The notes under the pieces: model-generated | What the model was told of the DNA's origin: nothing | Seen by the model: the letters and a program-made list of their open reading frames with translations, nothing else | The model's database searches: none | Position numbers and translations under genes: made by a program | Part shown: positions 44,981-53,547 of the stretch, piece after piece | Position numbering within the stretch: position 1 is the stretch's first letter | How the letters are laid out: every line of letters starts with the position of its first letter | NCBI RefSeq assembly: GCF_008079445.1 | Contig: NZ_VRYH01000003.1 | Location: 487,658 to 551,657 of the forward strand | Origin: Aidingimonas lacisalsi | GTDB lineage: Bacteria; Pseudomonadota; Gammaproteobacteria; Pseudomonadales; Halomonadaceae | DNA length: 64,000 bases | Direction: 5' to 3'

Positions 44981-46663
44981 ATGGAAAAATGGCGGATCCG
45001 AGCCCGATGGATGGGAGTCTGGATGGTCTTGGGCTTGATGTGGGCGTTGCCGGTATCGGCAATGGCGAATACTGCCGCGTCCGCGATTGAAAAGCGCGTT
45101 GAGGCCATGGAAGATGGGGAAGCTCCCAACCGCAAGGTGGCGCAGTTTTATGCCGCCAGAGGGTTTCAGCCGGCTTGGAGCGACGAAAGTTCGATCCAGG
45201 CACTGATCGAACAGATCGATGCGTTGGCGAATGACGGCCTGCAGCCGCAGGACTATCGGCCCGAACGGTGGCTGCCGGATTATCGAGCGGTGTATCGGCA
45301 TGGCGAGGATAGCGACGAACGCGCGCGATTCGATCTGGAGATGACACGGACCATGCTGACGGCATTGGAACACCTTCACCATGGCAAGCTCGATCCTCGG
45401 CGTATCGAGCAAGGCTGGGATATGGAGCGGCCTTCGTTCTCGCTTTCCATGGCCAGGGTGTCCTATGCCGTTGATGAGGGCGACCTGCCGGCGCTGTTCG
45501 AGGAGGTGCGCCCAGACCATCCACCGTATCGGCATCTGCGTGATGGTCTGGCACGGTATCGCGCGATCCAGTCTGCCGGAGGCTGGCCGCGCTTGCCGGC
45601 GCGCGACGAGTCTTTACGGCCGGGCGATACCGATGAGGATGTGCTGTTACTGCGCAAGCGGTTGGCGGCCTTGACCCACCCGGCGGATCGCCCCGCGAAT
45701 GACGATTACTATGCCGAGATCGATACTCGCGTGACGAACGGTGGCACATCATCGTTCGATGACCGGCCCCGAGGGCCCCGCTACTATGACGAGCAACTGG
45801 CGAATGACCTCAGAGCATTTCAGCGCCGTCACTTGCTGACTGCCGATGGGGTGATCGGGCCCAAGACTCGGGCCGCGCTCAATGTCGATGTGGATACCCG
45901 TATCGATCAGATCCGCGTCAATCTGGAAAGGGCGCGCTGGTTGCTGCACGGTCTGCCGGAAGCTTTCGTGCTGGTCGATATCGCCGGGTACGAAGTGAGC
46001 TACTATCGACCCAACGGTGATGTCTGGCAGTCCCGCATCGTGGTCGGCAAGCCGTATCGCAAGACGCCGACCCTGCGTTCGTCGATCACGCATCTGACGT
46101 TCAATCCGACCTGGACGGTACCACCGACCATTTATCGGGAGGACATGCTGCCGCGGATTCGTGAGGACCTGGACGTTCTGGACGAAGAAAACCTCGTCGT
46201 CATCGATCCCGAAGGGCAACGTCTCGATCCCGAAGAAATCGACTGGGAATCGCCGCCGAACTTGATGCTGCGTCAACCGGCGGGCCCAGCGAACCCATTG
46301 GGGCAGGTGGTCATACGCTTTCCCAACGACCATGCCGTCTATCTGCATGACACGCCGGCTCAGTCGCTTTTCAACAGGCCTCAGCGTGCAGTCAGTTCCG
46401 GCTGTATCCGGGTGCAGAATGTCATGGAATTGGTGAGGTTGTTGCTCGACGATGAGCGCCGCTGGGACAGGGAAGCGATTGCCAGTGTCATCGACAAGGG
46501 ACAGACGCGTCACGTCACTCTGGACCAGCCGGTGCCGATCATTCTGCATTACTGGACGGTCAATGCCGATGAGAATGGCAAACTCTCTTTCAAGCCGGAT
46601 ATCTATGAGCGTGACCGGGATCTGCTGATGGCACTGGATACACCTGCCTTGCAGGTGTTGTGA
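44981..46663 (+). CDS. L,D-transpeptidase of the YcbB/LdtD family
   Basis: A 560-residue periplasmic enzyme. Signal peptide (MGVWMVLGLMWALPVSAMA), scaffold domain (~40-270), peptidoglycan-binding domain (~275-305: ANDLRAFQRRHLLTADGVIG), and the YkuD catalytic domain (~325-510) with the active site SSGCIRVQN preceded by HDTPAQSLFNRPQRAV. This is the full LdtD architecture, which makes 3-3 cross-links between peptidoglycan stems. ATG 44981 follows taggag; the frame opens at 44861 without a signal sequence. Confidence 0.9.
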   Translation: MEKWRIRARWMGVWMVLGLMWALPVSAMANTAASAIEKRVEAMEDGEAPNRKVAQFYAARGFQPAWSDESSIQALIEQIDALANDGLQPQDYRPERWLPDYRAVYRHGEDSDERARFDLEMTRTMLTALEHLHHGKLDPRRIEQGWDMERPSFSLSMARVSYAVDEGDLPALFEEVRPDHPPYRHLRDGLARYRAIQSAGGWPRLPARDESLRPGDTDEDVLLLRKRLAALTHPADRPANDDYYAEIDTRVTNGGTSSFDDRPRGPRYYDEQLANDLRAFQRRHLLTADGVIGPKTRAALNVDVDTRIDQIRVNLERARWLLHGLPEAFVLVDIAGYEVSYYRPNGDVWQSRIVVGKPYRKTPTLRSSITHLTFNPTWTVPPTIYREDMLPRIREDLDVLDEENLVVIDPEGQRLDPEEIDWESPPNLMLRQPAGPANPLGQVVIRFPNDHAVYLHDTPAQSLFNRPQRAVSSGCIRVQNVMELVRLLLDDERRWDREAIASVIDKGQTRHVTLDQPVPIILHYWTVNADENGKLSFKPDIYERDRDLLMALDTPALQVL

Positions 46664-46736
46664 ATCGTGTCGACGGCCCTCGCCGAACCGGTGGCGTTGC
46701 GGTAGGGTATTGAAAATTCACCGCGAAGGGGCTGGC

Positions 46737-47408
46737 ATGAGCACAACCGACGAGTTGATCATCGAACCGCAATCCGGCAGGCCCGTCGATGCCTGTGTGA
46801 TTCTGTTGCATGGTCTGGGGGCCGATGGTCATGATTTCGAACCCTTGGTACCGGCCTTGAACCTGCCGGCCGACATGGCAGTGCGCTTCGTGCTGCCACA
46901 TGCGCCGCGGATGCCGGTAACCGTCAATGGCGGTATGACCATGCCGGCCTGGTACGACATTCTTGAAGCCAACCTCGATCGGCGAGTCGATGAGGCTCAA
47001 CTAATGGCGTCGGCAGCGCGAATACACGGGTTGATCGATGCCGAAATCGACAAAGGGATCGACAGCCGGCGTATCATCGTCGCCGGGTTTTCCCAAGGCG
47101 GCGCAGTGGCCTATCAGGCCGCGTTGACCTATCCGAAGCCGCTGGGTGGGCTGCTGGCGCTGTCGACCTATTTCGCCACGGCGGATAGCATCGAACCCAG
47201 CGACGCCAATCGTGGGTTGGTGATCGAGGCTCACCACGGCAGCTTCGATCCGGTAGTGCCTGAAGCCCTGGGGCAGAAGGGGGCGGACCGGGCAAAAACG
47301 ATGGGGTATGCTGTCACGTATCGCCGTTATGCCATGCAACACTCGCTTTGCCCGGAACAAGTCCCCGATATCAGTGCCTGGCTCACCGAGCGGTTGGGAA
47401 GTCAGTAA
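46737..47408 (+). CDS. Alpha/beta hydrolase, phospholipase/carboxylesterase family
   Basis: A 223-residue serine esterase: oxyanion region VILLHGLGADGHDFEPLVPA, nucleophile GFSQGGA (~residues 119-125), acid near HGSFDPVVP and His in QHSLCPEQ, the standard carboxylesterase (EstB-like) layout. The frame opens at 46710, but ATG 46737 gives the normal length. Followed three bases later by the DUF938 gene, so likely cotranscribed. Confidence 0.88.
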   Translation: MSTTDELIIEPQSGRPVDACVILLHGLGADGHDFEPLVPALNLPADMAVRFVLPHAPRMPVTVNGGMTMPAWYDILEANLDRRVDEAQLMASAARIHGLIDAEIDKGIDSRRIIVAGFSQGGAVAYQAALTYPKPLGGLLALSTYFATADSIEPSDANRGLVIEAHHGSFDPVVPEALGQKGADRAKTMGYAVTYRRYAMQHSLCPEQVPDISAWLTERLGSQ

Positions 47409-47411
47409 ACC

Positions 47412-48041
47412 ATGGAGTCTCTCGATCCAATGTCTCGTCAATCCAGCGCGCGGCTATCAAGTCCTGCCACGCAACGCAATCGCGACCCGATTCTCGAGGT
47501 GCTGCGCGATTGCTTGCCCCAGCGGGGCACGGTGCTGGAAGTCGCCAGTGGTAGCGGCGAACATGCGCTGCATTTCGCCCGGGCACTGCCGACTCTGATC
47601 TGGCAACCCACGGATCCCAGTCAACAGGCCCTGGCATCGATCGACGCCTGGCGGGCCACCGAGTCGCTGGGCAATCTGCTTGCACCGCTGGAACTCGATG
47701 TGACCCAGCGTCCCTGGCCGATCGACGACGTCGACGCCATCGTCTGTATCAACATGGTGCATATCTCGCCCTGGGAAGCGACCGAGGCTCTGCTGGCGGA
47801 AGCGGGGGAGCATCTGCCTGCAGGCGGTGTGCTGTATCTGTATGGCCCTTACAAGCGGGAAGGTCAGCATACCGCTTCCAGCAACGAGGCCTTCGATGCC
47901 GAGCTCCGTCAGCGCAATCCCGCGTGGGGGATACGTGACCTGGAACATGTCGTGGAACTGGCGGAACGCTACGCTTTCGAAATGGAACGTGTCGTCGACA
48001 TGCCGGCCAATAATCTGAGTGTGGTCTTGCGACATCAATAG
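47412..48041 (+). CDS. DUF938 SAM-dependent methyltransferase-like protein
   Basis: A 209-residue Rossmann-fold methyltransferase: motif I VLEVASGSGEHALHFA (~residues 41-56), VDAIVCINMVHISPWEA, LYLYGPYKREGQHTASSNEA and DLEHVVELAERYAF are DUF938 marks. Start ATG 47412, or ATG 47430 (MSRQSS) with a GGAG ahead. Substrate unknown. Confidence 0.87.
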   Translation: MESLDPMSRQSSARLSSPATQRNRDPILEVLRDCLPQRGTVLEVASGSGEHALHFARALPTLIWQPTDPSQQALASIDAWRATESLGNLLAPLELDVTQRPWPIDDVDAIVCINMVHISPWEATEALLAEAGEHLPAGGVLYLYGPYKREGQHTASSNEAFDAELRQRNPAWGIRDLEHVVELAERYAFEMERVVDMPANNLSVVLRHQ

Positions 48042-48114
48042 GCGGGGGATGGTATTTACACCCGGCCCCAGGTGGGGAAAGCGAACAGGAATCTCGACCA
48101 ACAAGGAGTGCTCC

Positions 48115-48336
48115 ATGCCCGATCTGTCCGAGGATTTTCGTCTACCCGTAGGGTGTCGTTATTGCGGGAGCCATCGCATGCGAGTGTCGGAAGTCCACAA
48201 CCCCGATGACAAGGTATTCTGCGCTTCATGCAACCATTACGTCTGCTTGTACGCGGATGCCAAGCAGATTCTGGAAAAAGGCCCCGGTAGCGAGAGCGAA
48301 GCCCTGCTGGAAGAAGCCGCCAACCGCCATTCCTGA
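48115..48336 (+). CDS. Small zinc-finger-type protein (73 aa)
   Basis: Two cysteine pairs, CRYCGSHRM and CASCNHYVC, suggest a single zinc ribbon, followed by an acidic helix (ESEALLEEAANRHS). ATG 48115 follows aaggag. No specific family known to me. Convergent with phoH. Confidence 0.68.
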   Translation: MPDLSEDFRLPVGCRYCGSHRMRVSEVHNPDDKVFCASCNHYVCLYADAKQILEKGPGSESEALLEEAANRHS

Positions 48337-48393
48337 CCTCAGCGCCCGCCGGAGCGGGCGCCTTGACTGGACCATTCGCTCGTTCGTGTTGCG

Positions 48394-49806
48394 TTAGAGC
48401 AACTCCTCGGCGGCTAGCGCCAGGCGTGACCGTTCCACGCTCTGCAGTGTAATGTGACCCGCATGCGGCCAGTCGCGGAAGCGCTCCACCACCGCGGCCA
48501 TGCCGCAGGTATTGGCCGTCAGATACGGGGTGTCGATCTGGCCGACGTTACCCAGGCAGACGATCTTGGTATTGCGACCCGCTCGGCTGACCAATGCCTT
48601 GAGTTGCTTGGGAGTGAAGTTCTGTGCCTCGTCGATGATCAGGAAAGTGTCGTTCAGGGTCCGTCCCCGCATGAAGCCCGGTGAACGAATCTGAACCCGC
48701 GATCCGAGCAGTTGCCGTGTCGCGCCATCGTTCCAACTGCTCGACCCGTCGTGCTCGTCACGCAGCAGGTTGTCCATATTGTCGTGGAATGCCCCCATCC
48801 ACGGTGACATCTTCTCCTCTTCGGTGCCGGGCAGGAAGCCGATATCCTCGCCCATGGGGATCGGTGCCCGGGTGAACACGATACGCTCGAACAGCTTGGT
48901 ATCCAGCGTTTGCTGGAAGCCTGCAGCGAGTGTCATGAAGGTCTTGCCGGTACCGGCGTTGCCGGCGATGGTTACCAGGTCGATCTCCGGATCCATCAGC
49001 AGGTTGAGGGTGAAGTTCTGGCGACTGTCGTGAGCATGCACACCCCACACACCGGCATGATGCCGGTAATTGGTGAGCAGTTGCAGGCATGCGCTATGCG
49101 GACCGACCTCACGCACGACAGCCTCGAATTCCGCACCGTTCTCGCTGTCCGACACCAGCATGCCGACATGCCAGTCATCCGGCATATCGCCTTTGAGGTG
49201 ATAGAAAGTGTGGTCGTCCTGGCGTTCGACCTTCACCTCGACATTCAGCGACGCCCAGAGTTCGGCGCCATGCTGGCCGGCCCGTGCATAGACCTTCGCT
49301 CCTTCGATCATGGCGTCGCGATCGGAGAAGACCCGGTCGTTGAGGTAATCCTCTACCGGCACTTTCAGCGCGGATGCCTTGACCCGCAGGTTGATGTCCT
49401 TGGTGACCAGGATCACCGAGGCATCGGGGCGTTCATCGCGCAGCCGGCAGGTTTCGGCGAGCAACCGGTTGTCGGGACTGTCCTCCATGTTGTCCAGCGG
49501 CAGCAGATCCTGATAGCACAGGAAGCGCAATCGACCCGTGGGACCGATGGAACCGGGAATCGGGATGCCTTGCTGGATTTCGGCGAAAGTGACCTGACTG
49601 GTGAGGTCGGAGAGGGTGCGGCTGACCTGCCGGGCGGTGCGAGCGATTTCGCGAATGCCGTTCTTGTGTTTGTCGAGTTCCTCAAGGACCGTCATGGGTA
49701 TGACGACATCATGTTCCTCGAATTGGTAGATGGCAGCGGGGTCGTGGATCAGGACATTGGTGTCCAGCACGTAAAGCCGTGTGGCTTTCTTGTCGAGTCG
49801 TACCAT
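48394..49806 (-). CDS. PhoH-family ATPase with N-terminal PIN domain
   Basis: A 470-residue protein: a PIN-type ribonuclease domain (LYVLDTNVLIHDPAAIYQF, VIPMTVLEELDKHKNG, SVILVTKDINLRVKA) fused to a PhoH helicase/ATPase domain with Walker A AGNAGTGKTFMTLAAG and Walker B DTFLIIDEAQNFTPKQLKAL. PIN-PhoH proteins are RNA helicase-nucleases. A GTG at 49818 is in frame, but ATG 49806 after aaggag is preferred. Confidence 0.92.
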   Translation of the reverse strand: MVRLDKKATRLYVLDTNVLIHDPAAIYQFEEHDVVIPMTVLEELDKHKNGIREIARTARQVSRTLSDLTSQVTFAEIQQGIPIPGSIGPTGRLRFLCYQDLLPLDNMEDSPDNRLLAETCRLRDERPDASVILVTKDINLRVKASALKVPVEDYLNDRVFSDRDAMIEGAKVYARAGQHGAELWASLNVEVKVERQDDHTFYHLKGDMPDDWHVGMLVSDSENGAEFEAVVREVGPHSACLQLLTNYRHHAGVWGVHAHDSRQNFTLNLLMDPEIDLVTIAGNAGTGKTFMTLAAGFQQTLDTKLFERIVFTRAPIPMGEDIGFLPGTEEEKMSPWMGAFHDNMDNLLRDEHDGSSSWNDGATRQLLGSRVQIRSPGFMRGRTLNDTFLIIDEAQNFTPKQLKALVSRAGRNTKIVCLGNVGQIDTPYLTANTCGMAAVVERFRDWPHAGHITLQSVERSRLALAAEELL

Positions 49807-50019
49807 CGGCAAAGGCACTCCTTGGTTGATGGCAACCTCGACACTGGCAGCGTGATGTGACCGGCATGTGACATCGGCGCCAGCGTCGCTCTCCTGGCGT
49901 GGCTCGCGTCTGATTCCCTCCTTTCCGGTTCAAGGTTGATGGATTCGATTCATTCGTTCTTATGACAATAAGATGAACCGGAAATGCCATTCTTGCCAGT
50001 CGGTTTTTCCACGCTGGAG

Positions 50020-50085
50020 TCACTCGGCCTCGATCAACACCGCTTCACCGTCGCAACGCACCGGCCAGGTGCGCAACCGACAGCG
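50020..50085 (-). pseudogene. Relic of a nirD 3' end
   Basis: In the minus strand the frame reads CRLRTWPVRCDGEAVLIEAE and stop; the intact nirD ends QLRTWPVRFDGERVRIHV. DNA identity is clear over ~40 bases (ccggccaggtgcgcaa shared). Only the terminal ~20 codons remain, directly after the MocR stop codon. Confidence 0.7.
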
Positions 50086-50087
50086 CT

Positions 50088-51491
50088 TTATGTCGCGATT
50101 GCGGTAGGGTCGCTGAGAAACTGTGTCGCCCTTGCGTCTCGTGTGTAAGCCACGTTGATACGTAGCCAGGGAGAGCTGGTCCCCTGGGGCAGGAATATGT
50201 GCCCCGGCGACAAGCTGATTCCGGCATGCTGGGCATTCCGGACCAGTTGGGTAGAAGATGCGACCCGAGGATGTCGCACCCAGAGGAACATGCCGCCGGC
50301 AGGCTCTGCATAGCTTTCCCAACCTGCGTCTTTCATCAGGTTCAAGGCTGAGGTCATCTGGCCAGACAACTTGACCCTGATTCGTTCCATTGACTTCCGG
50401 TAGGAACCGTTTTGGAGCATGGTCATGACCACCTGCTCGGAAAAACGTGAGGCCGAAATATTGGTGAGCATTTTTACATCGACCAGGTGCTTGATCAGGT
50501 GAGGTTCCGCAGCGATGAAACCGACTCGCAACGAGCAGGACAGGCTTTTGGAGAAACTACCGAGATAGATGACCTTACGCAGTCCGTCCAGGGTGGCGAG
50601 CCGAATCGAGGGAGTATACTGAAAGTCCGCGTAGATATCGTCTTCGACAATCTGGAAATCGTACTTTTCGGCGAGCTGAAGCACTTGGTGGGCGACGGTC
50701 GGGACCAGTGTCGTTCCCGTGGGATTCTGGAACACGCTATTGGTGAAGAACAGCTTCGGCTTGTGCTGGGACAGCAGATATTCCATCTGCTCCGTGTCGG
50801 GGCCGCCGGTAAGACGGGGTACGCCGACAATCTTGATCTGTTGAAGACGCAATAAGCCAAAGAGATTGTAGTAGCCTGGTGATTCGACAAATACCACGTC
50901 GCCGGGCTTGAGCATCAGCCGAATGATGAGGTCCAGTGCATGACTTCCGCCTCCAGTCATCAGAATCTGGTTCGGATCCGCTTCGATGCCAAGCAAACGT
51001 ACCCGTTCTTGGATTAAGGCTCGAAGCTCCGGTATTCCCATGGGGGTGCTGTAATCGAATATGCCTGAACGGTTCTCTCGGGTGACATGGCGTATCGCAT
51101 ATGTCAGGTCGTCTCCCTCGCGCCAATGATTGGGGAGCCAGCCGCAGCCGAGCTTCAAGCCATCTTCGTCGGCTTTGAAGAGATTCCACATCTCATCGGA
51201 TATGTCCTCGAGGCTTGTCTGAGCCAATGGATCCTTTGGGTGGACGCTGGCTGTGTTTTCGGCCACGTAGAATCCCGAACCCGGTTTGGAGCGGACCAAG
51301 CCATGGGCAACTAACCTCTCGTAGGTTTCGATCACTGCATTGCGGCTTATGCCGTGGTTTGACGAGAGTTGCCGTATAGAAGGTAGACGGCTACCACCGC
51401 CGGCTCCATGTCGCTCTATCCACTCGCGTATCCCTTCCTCCACCTGCTGTACGACAGGCTTATCCGAGTGCTTGTCGACTTCCAGCTTCAT
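50088..51491 (-). CDS. MocR-type regulator (GntR HTH fused to aminotransferase-like domain)
   Basis: A 467-residue chimera: GntR winged HTH at residues ~12-75 (SRLPSIRQLSSNHGISRNAV, TYERLVAHGLVRSKPGSGF) and a type-I-fold PLP aminotransferase-like domain (LMTGGGSHALDLIIRLMLKP, VFVESPGYYN, FFTNSVFQNPTGTT, FQIVEDDIYADF, VIYLGSFSKSLSCSLRVGFI, in which SK is the PLP lysine). MocR proteins sense PLP or amino compounds. It is divergent from an MFS transporter, the likely target. The C-terminus abuts the nirD relic. Confidence 0.9.
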   Translation of the reverse strand: MKLEVDKHSDKPVVQQVEEGIREWIERHGAGGGSRLPSIRQLSSNHGISRNAVIETYERLVAHGLVRSKPGSGFYVAENTASVHPKDPLAQTSLEDISDEMWNLFKADEDGLKLGCGWLPNHWREGDDLTYAIRHVTRENRSGIFDYSTPMGIPELRALIQERVRLLGIEADPNQILMTGGGSHALDLIIRLMLKPGDVVFVESPGYYNLFGLLRLQQIKIVGVPRLTGGPDTEQMEYLLSQHKPKLFFTNSVFQNPTGTTLVPTVAHQVLQLAEKYDFQIVEDDIYADFQYTPSIRLATLDGLRKVIYLGSFSKSLSCSLRVGFIAAEPHLIKHLVDVKMLTNISASRFSEQVVMTMLQNGSYRKSMERIRVKLSGQMTSALNLMKDAGWESYAEPAGGMFLWVRHPRVASSTQLVRNAQHAGISLSPGHIFLPQGTSSPWLRINVAYTRDARATQFLSDPTAIAT

Positions 51492-51533
51492 GCTAACGCG
51501 CTCCCTGCTTCACCCAACCGTTCAGAAAAATAC

Positions 51534-51570
51534 AGGAACAGTGCTTTGATAATCATGCGTCACTGTACCT
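51534..51570. promoter_or_regulatory. Inverted-repeat operator candidate between mocR and MFS genes
   Basis: aggaacagtg (51534-51543) and cactgtacct (51561-51570) form an inverted repeat with one mismatch and a 17-base spacer, upstream of the MocR start at 51491. Confidence 0.4.
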
Positions 51571-51741
51571 TATCCGCGAACCATAGAGGTGCGAGATTAG
51601 TGACTCCACGCCACATGGCGTGATACTCGCCGCTCTCCAATTGGAAGCGATATCCGGTTCGGGCAATTGCGCCAAAACTCGTCGAGCAATTGAGAATGAT
51701 GATGCTATATATGATTTCCTTGTTCACCTTGGGCCGTCGCC

Positions 51742-52920
51742 ATGGATAAGATCAATGCCATGCGCCTCGCATTCGCGCTGTGTATGATCACCACCGCGGT
51801 GAATCTCCAGGCACCATTATACGAGGCGTTCGCCGCGCGAGATGGGGCAGGGGTGGGCGCCACGACGGTGGCATTCTCATGCTATGTTGTCGGTATCATG
51901 CCTGTCCTCCTGCTGCTGAATGGACTTTCCGAACGTGTCGGCTGCCGTCCTCTGATCGTTGTCGCCTTGCTGTTGTGTCTGGCAGCCACCGCCTTGACTC
52001 TCATCGAGCCAAGTCTTGTCGCTCTGGCCATAGCCCGATTCTTGATGGGCATCGGGACAGCGCTGACATCGGCGGTCGCCCCGGCGTATATGCTTGACCT
52101 GTTCAAAGGCGAGGATAGCCGGAGGCCGGCCAACTGGGTGACGGCTAGCACATCGCTGGGATTCGGTCTTGGAGCGGCCCTGACCAGTCTATTCATTCTC
52201 CATTCGCCAAGTCTGACACCGCCTAGTTTCTGGATATACCTTGGGGCTGGGTCGCTGGCACTGTTGCTCGTGATCACCTTGCAAGATGACGTCCCAAGGC
52301 AGAGCAAGGCCGACATGTTGCGTTTGCCGATGTATCCGCCAGGTGTCTTTGCCTATGGACTATCCATTTTGCTTGCCTGGGCAACGGTAGGGCTGGTCAT
52401 CGCGATCCTGCCCTCGGCCTTGGCCCGGCATGGGCTGTCAGGCTGGACAGGATTCACGACATTCGGTATTTGCAGTTGCGGCATCCTGTTCCAACCGCTG
52501 GCACGCAAGTTGCCGCCGCTCGTCTCGACTCGCATAGGCCTGGTCATCCTTCCCGTCTCCTACGCCTTGATAGCCTGGGGAGCACTGCAAGGTGTCCTGG
52601 GCGCGGTGCTGGTCGGGACGATCGCCGCCAGCAGTGCCTGCTACGGGTTCGTCTACCTGGGAGGACTGAGCGGGGTGCTCGAGGTGGCGGGAGAGCACAA
52701 AGCCCGGGCGAGCGCGGGCTTTTTCCTGATGGCCTACAGTGGCTTCAGCATTCCGGTGATCACGACCGGCGCTCTGATCGATGCCCTTGGTCATTCGCTG
52801 GCCTTGGCCCTGTTTGGCATGGCACTGCTGGCTGGAGTCATCGTGGTGAGTTGGATCCTCAAGGGGGGCAAGCAACATGATCAGTACGCTACCCGGGCCG
52901 TGACCGACAAGGCGGAATGA
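51742..52920 (+). CDS. MFS transporter
   Basis: A 392-residue major-facilitator protein with twelve hydrophobic segments. The cytoplasmic loop 2-3 motif is SERVGCRPLIV (from G-x-x-x-D-R-x-G-R, here degenerate), and segment 4-5 has ARFLMGIGTALTSAVAPAYM. It resembles small-molecule exporters of the YfcJ/PhaK-unlike drug-efflux type; substrate unknown. Paired with the divergent MocR gene. Confidence 0.87.
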   Translation: MDKINAMRLAFALCMITTAVNLQAPLYEAFAARDGAGVGATTVAFSCYVVGIMPVLLLLNGLSERVGCRPLIVVALLLCLAATALTLIEPSLVALAIARFLMGIGTALTSAVAPAYMLDLFKGEDSRRPANWVTASTSLGFGLGAALTSLFILHSPSLTPPSFWIYLGAGSLALLLVITLQDDVPRQSKADMLRLPMYPPGVFAYGLSILLAWATVGLVIAILPSALARHGLSGWTGFTTFGICSCGILFQPLARKLPPLVSTRIGLVILPVSYALIAWGALQGVLGAVLVGTIAASSACYGFVYLGGLSGVLEVAGEHKARASAGFFLMAYSGFSIPVITTGALIDALGHSLALALFGMALLAGVIVVSWILKGGKQHDQYATRAVTDKAE

Positions 52921-53055
52921 GGGGTTGCTACCGAACGAGAGTGAGAGAGAACTCCATAGTGAGGTTACGGTCGATATTTGCGCCATAGGCCAACATAATC
53001 TGAGCGAAGCCGATGGCTGCTTTGGCGGTCGCGCTCAACCACCTTGCGTGGTTGG

Positions 53056-53433
53056 TTAGACATGGATCCGTACCCGCTCACCGTCGAAACGCACCGGCCA
53101 GGTGCGCAATTGCACCGACTCGTCTTCCAGGCACTGGCCGTCTTCAAGGCGAAAGTGCTGCTTGTAGATAGGCGAGGCCACGACGGGCTGTCCCTTTAGA
53201 TCGCCGACGATGCCACGCGCAATCACGTTGGCCTTGGAGAATGGATCGTGATGATCCACGGCGTAGAGTTCCTGGTCGTGTCCGGGCAGGTAGAATAGTG
53301 CCACCTGCACGGGGCCATCGGCGGTCTCGAGCCAGGCGGCGACGCCGGAAAAGTCGACCAGATCGGCCTTGGAGCAGATGGTTTGCCAGGTCATGGTGTC
53401 AGTCTCGGTCTTGAGGGCGGTTGCGGTCGTCAT
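53056..53433 (-). CDS. nirD: Assimilatory nitrite reductase small subunit NirD
   Basis: A 125-residue Rieske-like protein. The fold marks are present (TICSKADLVDFSGVAAWLET, LYAVDHHDPFSKANVIARGI, VASPIYKQHFRLEDGQCLED), but the Rieske Cys/His ligands are replaced, as in true NirD subunits. Ends QLRTWPVRFDGERVRIHV. ATG 53433 follows aggaac. It lies 114 bases after nirB, with a repeat pair in between, and belongs to the same operon. Confidence 0.93.
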   Translation of the reverse strand: MTTATALKTETDTMTWQTICSKADLVDFSGVAAWLETADGPVQVALFYLPGHDQELYAVDHHDPFSKANVIARGIVGDLKGQPVVASPIYKQHFRLEDGQCLEDESVQLRTWPVRFDGERVRIHV

Positions 53434-53474
53434 TGGTTGTTCCTTGGGACTATCTAGGATCGCTCATTCACGAT

Positions 53475-53544
53475 GATCGCGGTTGCAACCACCCCTACGA
53501 ACTCGCTAACCGAGCTGGCTGTAGGAGCGGCTTTAGCCGCGATC
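53475..53544. repeat. REP pair in inverted orientation (REPIN/BIME-like)
   Basis: ctgtaggagcggctttagcc with cgcgatc (53519-53544) is the GTAGGAGCGG-type REP element known from Pseudomonas and relatives. gatcgcggttgcaaccaccc with ctacg (53475-53499) is a partly decayed inverted copy. Together they can fold into a long hairpin between nirB and nirD. Confidence 0.7.
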
Positions 53545-53547
53545 CCA

